Made by a program: the position numbers and the translations under genes
Assembly: GCA_964442135.1 (NCBI GenBank)
Contig: CAYTYN010000001.1
Span: forward strand, 1 to 64,000
Reading direction: 5' to 3'
Source: Avanaerovorax sp964442135
GTDB taxonomy: Bacteria; Bacillota; Clostridia; Peptostreptococcales; Anaerovoracaceae
DNA: 64,000 bases
Shown here: piece by piece, positions 27,254 to 35,341 of the stretch
Layout of the letters: each line of letters starts with the position of its first letter
Numbering within the stretch: the first letter of the stretch is position 1
The notes under the pieces: model-generated
Seen by the model: only the letters and a program-made list of their open reading frames with translations
Told to the model about the DNA's origin: nothing
The model's database searches: none

Positions 27254-27286
27254 TTTGATTATATCAGATATTTTGATATAATCAAA
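27254..27286. promoter_or_regulatory. Symmetrical overlapping divergent promoters of addA and gpmI
   Basis: A perfect 13-bp inverted repeat, TTTGATTATATCA (27254-27266) and TGATATAATCAAA (27274-27286) with a 7-bp centre. Read on either strand it gives TTGATT, a 16-bp spacer and TATAAT. Plus: 27255-27260 and 27277-27282 towards gpmI. Minus: 27285-27280 and 27263-27258 towards addA. Each -35 box overlaps the other promoter's -10 box, so only one polymerase could bind at a time. Confidence 0.75.
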
Positions 27287-27347
27287 GGACAGCGTAAGCT
27301 CCGGAAGTTCTGGAGCCGAAGTTTTTGAAGAAAGGAGAAATATTTTC

Positions 27348-28907
27348 ATGAAAATAGAAAAAAGGCCGACCATGCTCATGATACTTGACGGCTTCGGTGT
27401 AAATCCATCGGAAGAAGGCAACGCTATAGCGGCTGCCTGCAAACCGAAACTGGAGCACATCTTCCGAACTTATCCCCACACCACCTTAGACGCCTGCGGA
27501 AAGGCCGTCGGACTCCCCGGGAGCCAGATGGGCAATTCCGAGGTGGGCCATCTTAACATAGGCGCGGGACGGGTAGTATATCAGGATCTTTCTCTCATAT
27601 CCAACTCTATAGAGGACGGAACCTTATCAGATAATCCGGCACTTGCAGAGGCCATGGAGAAAGCCGCTTCCTCCGGAAAAGGTCTCCACTTTCTCGGCCT
27701 TCTGTCCGACGGAGGAGTTCACAGCCATATAGACCACCTTTTCGGCCTTATAGATATGGCGGGACTTAAGGGCGTAAAAAAGGTAAGAATACACGCTTTT
27801 TTGGACGGCAGAGACGTTCCCCCCAGATGTGCGGGAAAATATATAGAGGATCTGACGTCGTATTTAAACGATGTTTCCGAAAAATACGGCATGGACGGGT
27901 CCATAGCCACCCTAGCCGGAAGATATTATGCCATGGACAGGGATAATCGATTCGAAAGGGTGGAGAAAGCTTACGACGCTATGACAAGCGGGTTAGGGCC
28001 TCGTTTCGGATCAGCGCCGGAAGCCTTGGAAGCAGCTTATGAAAGAGGCGAAAACGATGAGTTCGTACTTCCATCTGTAATAGGCGATGAAAGTGGCACG
28101 GTGCCTGATGGCGACGCCATGATCATGTTCAACTTCCGTCCGGACCGAGCCAGAGAAATCACCCGCTGCTTTGTAGACGACGGCTTTACCGGCTTTGACA
28201 GGAAGGTAATACCTAATATATCCGCCTACGTATGCATGACTGAGTACGACAGCTCCATGCCTAACGTGTCTGTGGCTTTTCCCCCTGAACAGCCGGAGAA
28301 CACCTTTGGAGAGTATATAGCCTCCCTTGGCCTTAAACAGCTTCGCATAGCGGAGACGGAAAAATACGCGCACGTAACCTTCTTCTTTAACGGCGGACGG
28401 GAAAAGCCTTATGACGGAGAGGATCGCATACTGGTGCCATCCCCTAAGGTGGCTACCTACGATCTCCAGCCTGAGATGAGCGCGTTTCAGGTAACGGAAA
28501 AGGTGGTAGAAGCAGTAAAATCGTCTAAATACGACGCCATTATCCTGAACTACGCCAATGCGGACATGGTAGGCCATACCGGAGTTTTCTCCGCGGCGGT
28601 AAAGGCCATAGAGGCTCTCGACAAATGCGTATCCACGGTGGTGGACGCTGTACTGGAGCAGGGGGGACAGATCCTTCTCACCGCCGATCACGGCAACGCC
28701 GATGTAATGGCAGATGAGAAGGGAAACGTAGTCACCTCCCATTCCTTAAACCCGGTGCCTTTAGTCCTCATATCGGCTGAAGCCGAAGCAAACCCTGAGA
28801 AATGGAAGCTGAAGCCGGGAGGTAAGCTGGCAGATCTGGCTCCTACCATGCTCAGGCTAATGGATCTCGACGTTCCCGATGAAATGACAGGAAAGGTACT
28901 CATCTGA
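27348..28907 (+). CDS. gpmI: 2,3-bisphosphoglycerate-independent phosphoglycerate mutase
   Basis: This Mn2+-dependent enzyme interconverts 3- and 2-phosphoglycerate in glycolysis. The 519-residue protein has Asp14 in MILDGFG, the phosphorylated Ser64 in MGNSEVGHLNIGAGR, FLDGRDVPPR, the RPDRAREI phosphate-binding segment and the metal site TADHGNAD. Length matches the family. AAAGGAG precedes the ATG. It is transcribed from the symmetrical promoter shared with addA, with a leader of about 58 nt. Confidence 0.97.
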   Translation: MKIEKRPTMLMILDGFGVNPSEEGNAIAAACKPKLEHIFRTYPHTTLDACGKAVGLPGSQMGNSEVGHLNIGAGRVVYQDLSLISNSIEDGTLSDNPALAEAMEKAASSGKGLHFLGLLSDGGVHSHIDHLFGLIDMAGLKGVKKVRIHAFLDGRDVPPRCAGKYIEDLTSYLNDVSEKYGMDGSIATLAGRYYAMDRDNRFERVEKAYDAMTSGLGPRFGSAPEALEAAYERGENDEFVLPSVIGDESGTVPDGDAMIMFNFRPDRAREITRCFVDDGFTGFDRKVIPNISAYVCMTEYDSSMPNVSVAFPPEQPENTFGEYIASLGLKQLRIAETEKYAHVTFFFNGGREKPYDGEDRILVPSPKVATYDLQPEMSAFQVTEKVVEAVKSSKYDAIILNYANADMVGHTGVFSAAVKAIEALDKCVSTVVDAVLEQGGQILLTADHGNADVMADEKGNVVTSHSLNPVPLVLISAEAEANPEKWKLKPGGKLADLAPTMLRLMDLDVPDEMTGKVLI

Positions 28908-28914
28908 TAAACTA

Positions 28915-28959
28915 AAGGAGCCTCTCCGGAAAGATGGTCTTTTTTTCGGTGGGCTCCTT
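28915..28959. terminator. Terminator between gpmI and the convergent flavoprotein operon
   Basis: AAGGAGCC (28915-28922) pairs with GGCTCCTT (28952-28959) around a 29-nt loop that includes a T7 run. Located between convergent genes. The long loop makes this a moderate call. Confidence 0.5.
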
Positions 28960-28966
28960 CTCTATA

Positions 28967-30571
28967 CTATATTTTCGGTTTTGCGTATTTGCTTATTATC
29001 TTTTCGGCGGCTTTTATGCCGTCACAGGCGGCGCTCATAATGCCTCCGGCGTGGCCTGCTCCCTCTCCGCACGGTCTTATGCCGGCCACGGAGCATTCCA
29101 TATTTTCATCTCTCAGGATTCTAACGGGAGACGAGCTTCTGCTCTCCACCGCTGTCAGCAATGCGTCATCGGAGTCGAATCCCTTAAGCTTCCTTCCAAA
29201 GATTGGCACGGCTTCCCTTATGGCTTCGACCGCGAAATCGGGAAGGGATTCTATTACCGGCGACCCTTTATCCGTGTTATCCCGAAAGTCCCTCCAGTAT
29301 GTCTGAGGAGCGCGGTTTTCACATCTGCCGCCCATTTTGAAGGCTGCATGCTCCCACCTTCTCTGAAATTCCACTCCGGCGAGGACGTCGTCGGAACCGA
29401 AGTCCTCTGTCCTCACGTCTACCAGCAATGCGCTGTTGGCTGTTCCGCTGTCCCTTCTGCTTTCGCTCATTCCGTTGGTCACTACGGATTCTTTCTCAGA
29501 AGCTGCCATGACCACCTTTCCTCCCGGGCACATGCAGAAGGTATATACTCCTCTGCCGTTTTCAAGCCTCCGGGACAGCTTGTAGTCCGCAGGGAGAAGA
29601 TCGGTCGATTCTCCCCTGTGATCTGCGTAGCCTCTGCTAAGCCTGCCGTACTGGGCCATGTCGATCAGCTCCTGTGAGTGTTCGATTCTGACGCCTATGG
29701 AAAAAGGCTTTTGTTCCATGGCTATCCCTGCGTCACGGAGCATGCGGAAGGTGTCTCTGGCGCTGTGGCCTGTGGCCAGAATCAGCTCAGAGGCTCTGAT
29801 GACCTCTTCTCTGCCTTCTCTGACCACTCCTACGGCTGTCAGCCTTCCGTCCTCTATCTCCAGCCTTTCCAGCCTGGAGCAAAACATTACGTCTCCTCCC
29901 AGCCCGATCACTTTCCCCCTTATATTCTTCACCACCCGTCGGAGTATGTCTGTACCGATGTGAGGCTTTGCCAGATACAGTATGTCTTCGGGAGCACCTG
30001 CTTCTACCAGCTCCTCCAGCACCTTTCGTATCCTGACGTCTCTGATACCTGTGGTCAGCTTGCCGTCGGAGAAGGTGCCGGCTCCCCCTTCTCCGAACTG
30101 AACGTTGGACTCGGGATCCAGCTTTCCCTCATTCCAGAACCTGGCTACATCTTCCGCCCTGCTGTCAGCATCCTTTCCCCGTTCTAAGACCATTGGCCTG
30201 TATCCGGCCTCTGCAAGTATGAGGGCGGCGAACATGCCGCAGGGGCCGAATCCGGCTATGACGGGACGCTCCTCCAAAGGCTGATCTCCCGAAAGAGGCA
30301 TGTGAAAGGACAGCTCCGGACTTATCTCTACGCCGCCTTTTCCCCCTGTGGACAGCCGTGCTGTCTCCTCTGGCCTCTTCTTATACCCGGCTTGAAAATC
30401 CACCGAATACACCCAGAATATGTCGTCCTTCCTCCTGGCGTCTATGGACTTTCGTACTATGTGGATATCTGTTATCAATATATCCTTTCGTCCTATTCTC
30501 TTCAGGATCTTCTCCTTCAGATGGCTCTCCGGCTCCCCCGGTCTAAGTTTTATCTGATGGATTCTGTACAT
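28967..30571 (-). CDS. FAD-dependent oxidoreductase (COG2509 type)
   Basis: A 534-residue flavoprotein. A short N-terminal ferredoxin-like region (about 1-85) precedes the dinucleotide-binding fold VIAGFGPCGMFAALILAEAGY (about 105-125) with ERGKD at the end of its second strand; GTFSDGKLTTG and ILATGHSARDTF are further FAD-contact regions. These proteins are widespread in anaerobes and their substrate is unknown. ATG 30571 lies 3 bp after the stop of the next flavoprotein gene, so the two are coupled. Confidence 0.88.
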   Translation of the reverse strand: MYRIHQIKLRPGEPESHLKEKILKRIGRKDILITDIHIVRKSIDARRKDDIFWVYSVDFQAGYKKRPEETARLSTGGKGGVEISPELSFHMPLSGDQPLEERPVIAGFGPCGMFAALILAEAGYRPMVLERGKDADSRAEDVARFWNEGKLDPESNVQFGEGGAGTFSDGKLTTGIRDVRIRKVLEELVEAGAPEDILYLAKPHIGTDILRRVVKNIRGKVIGLGGDVMFCSRLERLEIEDGRLTAVGVVREGREEVIRASELILATGHSARDTFRMLRDAGIAMEQKPFSIGVRIEHSQELIDMAQYGRLSRGYADHRGESTDLLPADYKLSRRLENGRGVYTFCMCPGGKVVMAASEKESVVTNGMSESRRDSGTANSALLVDVRTEDFGSDDVLAGVEFQRRWEHAAFKMGGRCENRAPQTYWRDFRDNTDKGSPVIESLPDFAVEAIREAVPIFGRKLKGFDSDDALLTAVESRSSSPVRILRDENMECSVAGIRPCGEGAGHAGGIMSAACDGIKAAEKIISKYAKPKI

Positions 30572-30574
30572 ATG

Positions 30575-31795
30575 TTATCCTCGCTGATGATTTTCCATGA
30601 CCCTTAATGCCATGGCCTTTCCCGCCCTGATTCCGGTAATCCATGCGTGATTCAGGTTGAAGCCGCCGCAGGGGCCGTCGTAGTCCAGAATCTCTCCGGC
30701 AAAGTAGAGGCCGGACATTAGAGACGATTCCATGGTGTCCATGTCCACCTCATCTCTGTCGACTCCTCCTCTGGTAACCTGGGCATATTCCCATCCTTTA
30801 GGTTTTTTCGGTGAAAGCTTCATACCCTTCAACTGCCGCAGGGCTGGCTCCCGGGAAAGCCATCCTTCTGCCACAGCCTTTGCCAGCTTAGCCTTTACCA
30901 GGGAATTCATGGCGTCTTCTCCCGTAAGCCCCCTCTTCTCCTGAGCCTCTATGAATTCACCTGCCTCTTTTTCGGTGAGATCGGGAAGGAAATCTATGAT
31001 TATCCGGTATTGGTCAAATCCGTCCCTCAGCTTCTTTCCCCTTTCCAACTTCAGCCATCGTGACATATTGAATATACATATTCCGGAAAGGCTGTCTGCG
31101 GTGAACTGCACCTCGCCCTCCTCGCTGAAAACACACCTTCCGCCGCAGTAAAGGCAGACTTTAGCCTTTTCTCTAACGCCGGCAAGGGCTCTTATGTCCT
31201 CTTTAACTTCTATGGCTGTAAGAACCGGAACCAAAGGCAGCACTCTGTGTCCCAGCCTCTTCGCCATAGGATATCCGTCTCCCACAGTGCCTAGGGAGGA
31301 GTAGGATTTGCCTCCGGTGGCTATTAGTACCTGATCAGCTGAAATGGAGCCGGTCTCCTTCTCTCCGTCCACTGCACGAAGCGCAGTTACGGAAAATCCC
31401 TCTTCCTCCTTTTCAAGTCCGGTGACCTGTGTATCTTTCACGATAACTACACCCCTGTTCTCTGCGGCGAGACGCAGAGCCTTTTCCACATCGGAAGCCT
31501 CCTCTGAATATGGATATATCCTTCCCTCCCCGTCGGTTCTGGTCAGTACGCCTACACGGCTGAAAAACCCCAAGGTCTCTTCCACGTGGGGACAGGCTTC
31601 GTTGGACATATTGCACCTGCCGTTTCCCGACGCGCATATCTTGCTGCCGGTCTTTTTCCGTTTTTCCAGCACCAGTATTCGTCCTGAAGCTCCCTTCCCC
31701 TCCAGCTCCATGGCGGCGGAGGCCGCGGCGGCAAGGCCTGAGGCTCCTCCTCCGATAATACATATATCCCATCTATGGTGAGAAATGCTCTTCAC
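30575..31795 (-). CDS. HI0933/BaiN-family flavoprotein (NAD(P)/FAD-dependent oxidoreductase)
   Basis: About 406 residues with the N-terminal dinucleotide-binding motif IIGGGASGLAAAASA, then KTGSKICASGNGRCN, ATGGKSYSSLGTVGDGY and the C-terminal FAGEILDYDGPCGGFNL typical of the HI0933 family. Relatives have been linked to reduction of unsaturated substrates, but the reaction here is unknown. The N-terminus lies 20 bp from the assembly gap; GTG 31795 is a reasonable start but GTG codons closer to the gap are possible. The apparent continuous frame into the DUF308 gene is an artefact of the N run. Confidence 0.85.
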   Translation of the reverse strand: MKSISHHRWDICIIGGGASGLAAAASAAMELEGKGASGRILVLEKRKKTGSKICASGNGRCNMSNEACPHVEETLGFFSRVGVLTRTDGEGRIYPYSEEASDVEKALRLAAENRGVVIVKDTQVTGLEKEEEGFSVTALRAVDGEKETGSISADQVLIATGGKSYSSLGTVGDGYPMAKRLGHRVLPLVPVLTAIEVKEDIRALAGVREKAKVCLYCGGRCVFSEEGEVQFTADSLSGICIFNMSRWLKLERGKKLRDGFDQYRIIIDFLPDLTEKEAGEFIEAQEKRGLTGEDAMNSLVKAKLAKAVAEGWLSREPALRQLKGMKLSPKKPKGWEYAQVTRGGVDRDEVDMDTMESSLMSGLYFAGEILDYDGPCGGFNLNHAWITGIRAGKAMALRVMENHQRG

Positions 31796-31814
31796 TAGAC
31801 CCACATCCTTTGTC

Positions 31815-31914
31815 NNNNNNNNNNNNNNNNNNNNNNNNNNNNNNNNNNNNNNNNNNNNNNNNNNNNNNNNNNNNNNNNNNNNNNNNNNNNNNNNNNNNNN
31901 NNNNNNNNNNNNNN
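31815..31914. other. Assembly gap of 100 N
   Basis: Exactly 100 N, the conventional placeholder for a gap of unknown length. It falls where the DUF308 protein tail becomes a repetitive Ser/Thr/Lys sequence (DNA like CTTGCTTNTGCTTGTGCT), which probably broke the assembly. The C-terminus of that protein and the start region of the flavoprotein gene are affected. Confidence 0.98.
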
Positions 31915-32731
31915 TCTTGCTTGTGCTTGCGTCCTTGCTTTTGCTTGTGCTCGTACTCTTTCTCTTCTTCTTTGCTGCCGGCTCTTCAGGCTTTTTCTCC
32001 TCTTTCCCTTCCATGGCCTTCTTCAAAAGCTCTTCAGAAGGGACTATCGGTTCGTTGAAGATGTCGTAGGTGACCTTTACCTCTTCTGCCTCTTTTATAG
32101 CTCTCTTCGCTCTCCGCGCCTTCTTTACAGCTATTCTGGCTTGCAGTCTGGCCTCTTCAGCCTTCCTTTCCGCCTCGGCGATGAGATCTTCTTTAGTCTT
32201 TATCACATTAGGCTTTCTATAGGTAGTATCTATTCCGACTTTGACGACGTTAATACCCTGGACGATGAATATGATTCCCAGCATCATCAATACAGGCAGA
32301 TTGAACAATGAGACGTTAAAGAAGGTATACAGGCCTACTACAAAGTTGCAGATAGACGCAATCACCGTCCAGTAGAAGTCTAGGTTTTTCTCTTCTTTTT
32401 TATCCACGTGAGTGATGATGACCAGATACCGAATGCCCGCTATCATGCTCCACATACCGAATATGACCGGAACCGCCACATCAGCCGCCAGCTGTCCCGT
32501 CAGCACCACTATGCCAAGTATAAAGGTGGTGAGTCCGTCTATGAGGACCCAGTGCCTGTGCTCTACATCCTCGTCCCTGCTCCTGTAAGATATGCACTCC
32601 ACAATGCCTATGCAAGTAAGTATCACTCCTATAGGAAACGCCATTGAAATAAAGCTCAGTCCCGCGTTCGCTATGGAGAACACCCCCAGAATCGTAAGGA
32701 TGCCTCCCATTATCATATTAAGTAATCTCAA
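31915..32731 (-). CDS. DUF308/HdeD-type membrane protein with basic repetitive tail, 3' end in the gap
   Basis: The visible 272 residues contain six hydrophobic helices (about 5-180) arranged as in HdeD/DUF308 proteins, then a charged, Lys/Arg/Glu-rich helix (about 185-225), and from about 250 a low-complexity tail of KKKRKSTSTSKSKDASTSK type running into the gap. HdeD relatives are linked to acid stress, but most DUF308 proteins are uncharacterised. The highly basic tail faces the cytoplasm and might bind nucleic acid or acidic lipids; this is speculation. It follows the Usp gene by 21 bp. Confidence 0.75.
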
Positions 32732-32752
32732 CTTCTACCTCCTCATTGCGGA

Positions 32753-33148
32753 CTAATCAGTCCCTGCAGGGTTTTCCCCCACCACATAGACCGTAGCTCT
32801 GTTCCTTACCGCATTTTTCAGATTATCTATGAAACCGTCGAATCCTTTTTCCTCACGGGATACGCCGACTACGATCTTATCTATCCTGTTGTCCTTGACT
32901 ACGCCGGAAATGGTCTCCAAAACGTCGTCCGACTTAAGAACCAATAGATCGGCTCCGGCCTCCCTGGCTTTTTCGTAGAGGAAATCAAGCGCGCGGCCTT
33001 CCTCAGAGTCCCCCAGGAAATTGTAGTCGACTCCCGCCACATGGACAATGTGCATAGTATCATCATCAGACGTCTTCAGGGCCTTTCCGTACTCGATAAG
33101 CCTCTGACAGGTCTTCTGCTTAGTTACGCATACCATGATCCTGCTCAT
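32753..33148 (-). CDS. Universal stress protein family (UspA-like)
   Basis: A 131-residue single-domain protein starting SRIMVCVTKQKTCQRLIEYG, with VHVAGVDYNF after the first strand and helix and DKIVVGVSREEKG near the end, the layout of a Usp fold. The glycine-rich ATP-binding loop of UspA is not clearly conserved. ATG 33148 has GGAGG upstream; the frame extending to 33169 has no ribosome binding site. A TATAAT box (33191-33186 on the minus strand) lies upstream with a poor -35. First gene of the unit running through the DUF308 gene to the flavoproteins. Confidence 0.75.
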   Translation of the reverse strand: MSRIMVCVTKQKTCQRLIEYGKALKTSDDDTMHIVHVAGVDYNFLGDSEEGRALDFLYEKAREAGADLLVLKSDDVLETISGVVKDNRIDKIVVGVSREEKGFDGFIDNLKNAVRNRATVYVVGENPAGTD

Positions 33149-33229
33149 CTTTTCCTCCGGTTGAATCACAATTTACAGCCAATTCATTATATCATAGTTT
33201 TTTCCCTTTTTGTGAGAGATATTTGATAA

Positions 33230-33258
33230 TTGCACATGGCGGGCGTTTCAATTATACT
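33230..33258 (+). promoter_or_regulatory. Promoter of dinB
   Basis: TTGCAC (33230-33235) and TATACT (33253-33258), spacing 17 bp. The expected start, about 33265, is only some 3 nt before the ATG at 33268. No SOS box of the GAAC-N4-GTTC type is visible. Confidence 0.65.
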
Positions 33259-33267
33259 GATTGTGTT

Positions 33268-34491
33268 ATGGATAGGGTAATCTTACACTGCGATATGAAC
33301 AGCTTTTTCGCTTCGGTGGAGCTTCTGGAGCATCCGGATCTGAGACAGAGGCCGGTGGCCGTTTGCGGCGACCCGGACATCCGTCACGGCATAATTCTGG
33401 CAAAGAACGAAGCCGCCAAGGCTTTTGGCATAGTCACCGCCGAAACCATCGGTCAAGCCAGACGAAAATGCCCCGGCCTGATACTTCTTCCTCCCCACCA
33501 CGACAAATACAGTAAGTTCAGCAAGCTGATAAACTCCATATACTATCAGTACACCGATATGGTAGAGCCTTTCAGCATAGATGAATCGTGGCTGGACGTG
33601 ACGGGAAGCGTTAAGCTTTTCGGTTCAGGAAAGGAGATTGCCGACGGGATAAGGGAGAGAGTAAAGAGAGAATTGGGTCTGACTTTGTCCGCCGGCGTTT
33701 CATACAACAAAATCTTCGCCAAAATGGGCAGCGAATACAGAAAGCCTGACGCCACTACGGAGATCACAAGGGAAAATTACAAGGAGCTCCTCTGGCCTCA
33801 GCCTGTTGAAAACATGTTTTTCGTAGGTTTTGCCACCGCCGGCAAATTGAAGAGTTCAGGAATAAATACCATAGGCGATCTGGCGAAGGCCTCATCTCCG
33901 GCTTTAGAATCCCTGCTGGGCAAGCAGGGCGCTCTGCTGAAAAAGTACGCCGCCGGAATGGATGACAGCCCTGTAGCTCTTTCCGGAGAGAGAGCCAAGA
34001 TTAAATCCGTCGGAAACGGAATCACCTTTAGCCGTGATCTAATATCCGAGGACGACGTCCTTACCGCGGTAACGTCTCTGGCCGATACGGTGGCGGGAAG
34101 GCTGCGAAAGCACGGCTTCAAAGCTTGGGGAGTAAAGGTCGATATCAAGGACCCTTCTTTTCGGAACATCACCCGTCAAAAGCAGCTGGCCAAGCCTACT
34201 CACATCTCCTCGGAGATAAAAAATGCCGCAATGGAGCTGATCTCGGCATCCTGGCGCTTTCCTGATCCTATCAGACTGATTACGGTCACAGGGATCAATC
34301 TGACAGACGGTCAGGAAGGGGAGCAGCTTTCCTTTTTCCCTATAGGTCAAGCCTCAGACCACGGCGGCCCGGCTTCCTTAGAAAAGTTCGAGTCAATAGA
34401 AAAGGCTATGGATGACATCCGCAATAAATTCGGAAACAGCTCCATAACCTTCGGTCAACTGATAAACAACGATATTGGAATAGACATCTAG
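33268..34491 (+). CDS. dinB: DNA polymerase IV (Y family)
   Basis: An error-prone translesion polymerase of 407 residues. The catalytic acidic residues are in HCDMNSFFASVE (Asp9) and SIDESWLDVTG; the helix-hairpin-helix thumb region (VGFATAGKLKSSGINTIGDLA) and little-finger domain follow. A sliding-clamp-binding QLSFF peptide occurs near residue 350, further in than in typical C-terminal tails. ATG 33268 is the family start, but there is no ribosome binding site and the promoter suggests a leaderless transcript. Confidence 0.93.
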   Translation: MDRVILHCDMNSFFASVELLEHPDLRQRPVAVCGDPDIRHGIILAKNEAAKAFGIVTAETIGQARRKCPGLILLPPHHDKYSKFSKLINSIYYQYTDMVEPFSIDESWLDVTGSVKLFGSGKEIADGIRERVKRELGLTLSAGVSYNKIFAKMGSEYRKPDATTEITRENYKELLWPQPVENMFFVGFATAGKLKSSGINTIGDLAKASSPALESLLGKQGALLKKYAAGMDDSPVALSGERAKIKSVGNGITFSRDLISEDDVLTAVTSLADTVAGRLRKHGFKAWGVKVDIKDPSFRNITRQKQLAKPTHISSEIKNAAMELISASWRFPDPIRLITVTGINLTDGQEGEQLSFFPIGQASDHGGPASLEKFESIEKAMDDIRNKFGNSSITFGQLINNDIGIDI

Positions 34492-34526
34492 GAGGCTTCC
34501 GGATCCGGCCTCCGCTTTTACCGTTC

Positions 34527-34570
34527 CAAGGGTCTCCGATAGCTTGCCCGGGAGACCCTTGAATTTTTTT
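34527..34570 (+). terminator. Intrinsic terminator after dinB
   Basis: Perfect 11-bp stem CAAGGGTCTCC (34527-34537) with GGAGACCCTTG (34551-34561), 13-nt loop, then a T7 run at 34564-34570. Confidence 0.88.
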
Positions 34571-34630
34571 CTCTTTTGTATCTGTACTTATACCGCAAAA
34601 GCGTTACCTTATGTGAAATGTTAAGAATTC

Positions 34631-35341
34631 TTAATGTTGTTTTTTGCTGAGGCTCTCAGCGGCTCTTTCCATAGCCTCTTCATTTTTTGCCCGCTTTTCC
34701 AGGATACTCTCCTCAAGCATCATGTCTTTTACCTTCATCAGCCTGGTCTGATTACCTCGCTCGTTTTCGTCCAGCTTCATGTTTATGTACCTGATGGTCA
34801 GCTGAAGCCTCGGTATCATGACGTATTCCAGAGCGTTAACTCGACGTCTGGTCTTTTCCAGCTCGGCCGCTATGAGCTGAACCTGCTTTTCTTTTGCCGC
34901 AAGCTCCAGCAGCTTAGGAAAGAGAGCGGAAAGGGCGAATATGGCGTTGTCCAGTTCGCCGGAGGTTCGGGCAAATCCGTAAGGAAAGATATCCCCGGGA
35001 TTTTCTGCCTTTGTTTTAAAGGAGAACTCCGGAACATCAACGCTCATTATATTTTTCTTCCCTACCTGAAGCTCCACTCCCTGTTTAGGAATCATGAGGG
35101 ATTCCTCCATGACCTCATTGCTCATGATAGCGGCTGCTACGGAAAAATTACTGTGCACCGCGTCCAGCTCCTTTTCCACTTCCTTTCTGAGCCGCCCGTT
35201 TTCCCTCGCCAGCTCCAGAAAGTTCTTCATCAGCTCGTCCCGCTTATCCTTCAGGAGCTTATGACCTCTGGTTGCCGTTGCAAGCCTTCGCTTAAGGGAG
35301 GTGAGCATCATTCTGGTCGGATTTACGTTCATCCGTTCCAC
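34631..35341 (-). CDS. ntpD: V-type ATPase subunit D (central stalk)
   Basis: A 236-residue helical protein, the rotor shaft of the V-ATPase. The start VNPTRMMLTSLKRRLATATRGHKLLKDKRDEL is the family signature; a second long helix near the C-terminus (RRVNALEYVMIPRLQLTIRYI) completes the coiled-coil shaft. GTG 35341 overlaps the ntpB stop; ATG 35332 is the alternative. Last gene of the ntp operon. Confidence 0.93.
   Translation of the reverse strand: MERMNVNPTRMMLTSLKRRLATATRGHKLLKDKRDELMKNFLELARENGRLRKEVEKELDAVHSNFSVAAAIMSNEVMEESLMIPKQGVELQVGKKNIMSVDVPEFSFKTKAENPGDIFPYGFARTSGELDNAIFALSALFPKLLELAAKEKQVQLIAAELEKTRRRVNALEYVMIPRLQLTIRYINMKLDENERGNQTRLMKVKDMMLEESILEKRAKNEEAMERAAESLSKKQH

Noticed and set aside
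30575..32731. A single 718-residue protein spanning the N run
   Set aside because: It joins a complete DUF308-type membrane protein to a complete HI0933-type flavoprotein only because 100 unknown bases happen to keep the frame open. Two separate genes are the sound reading.
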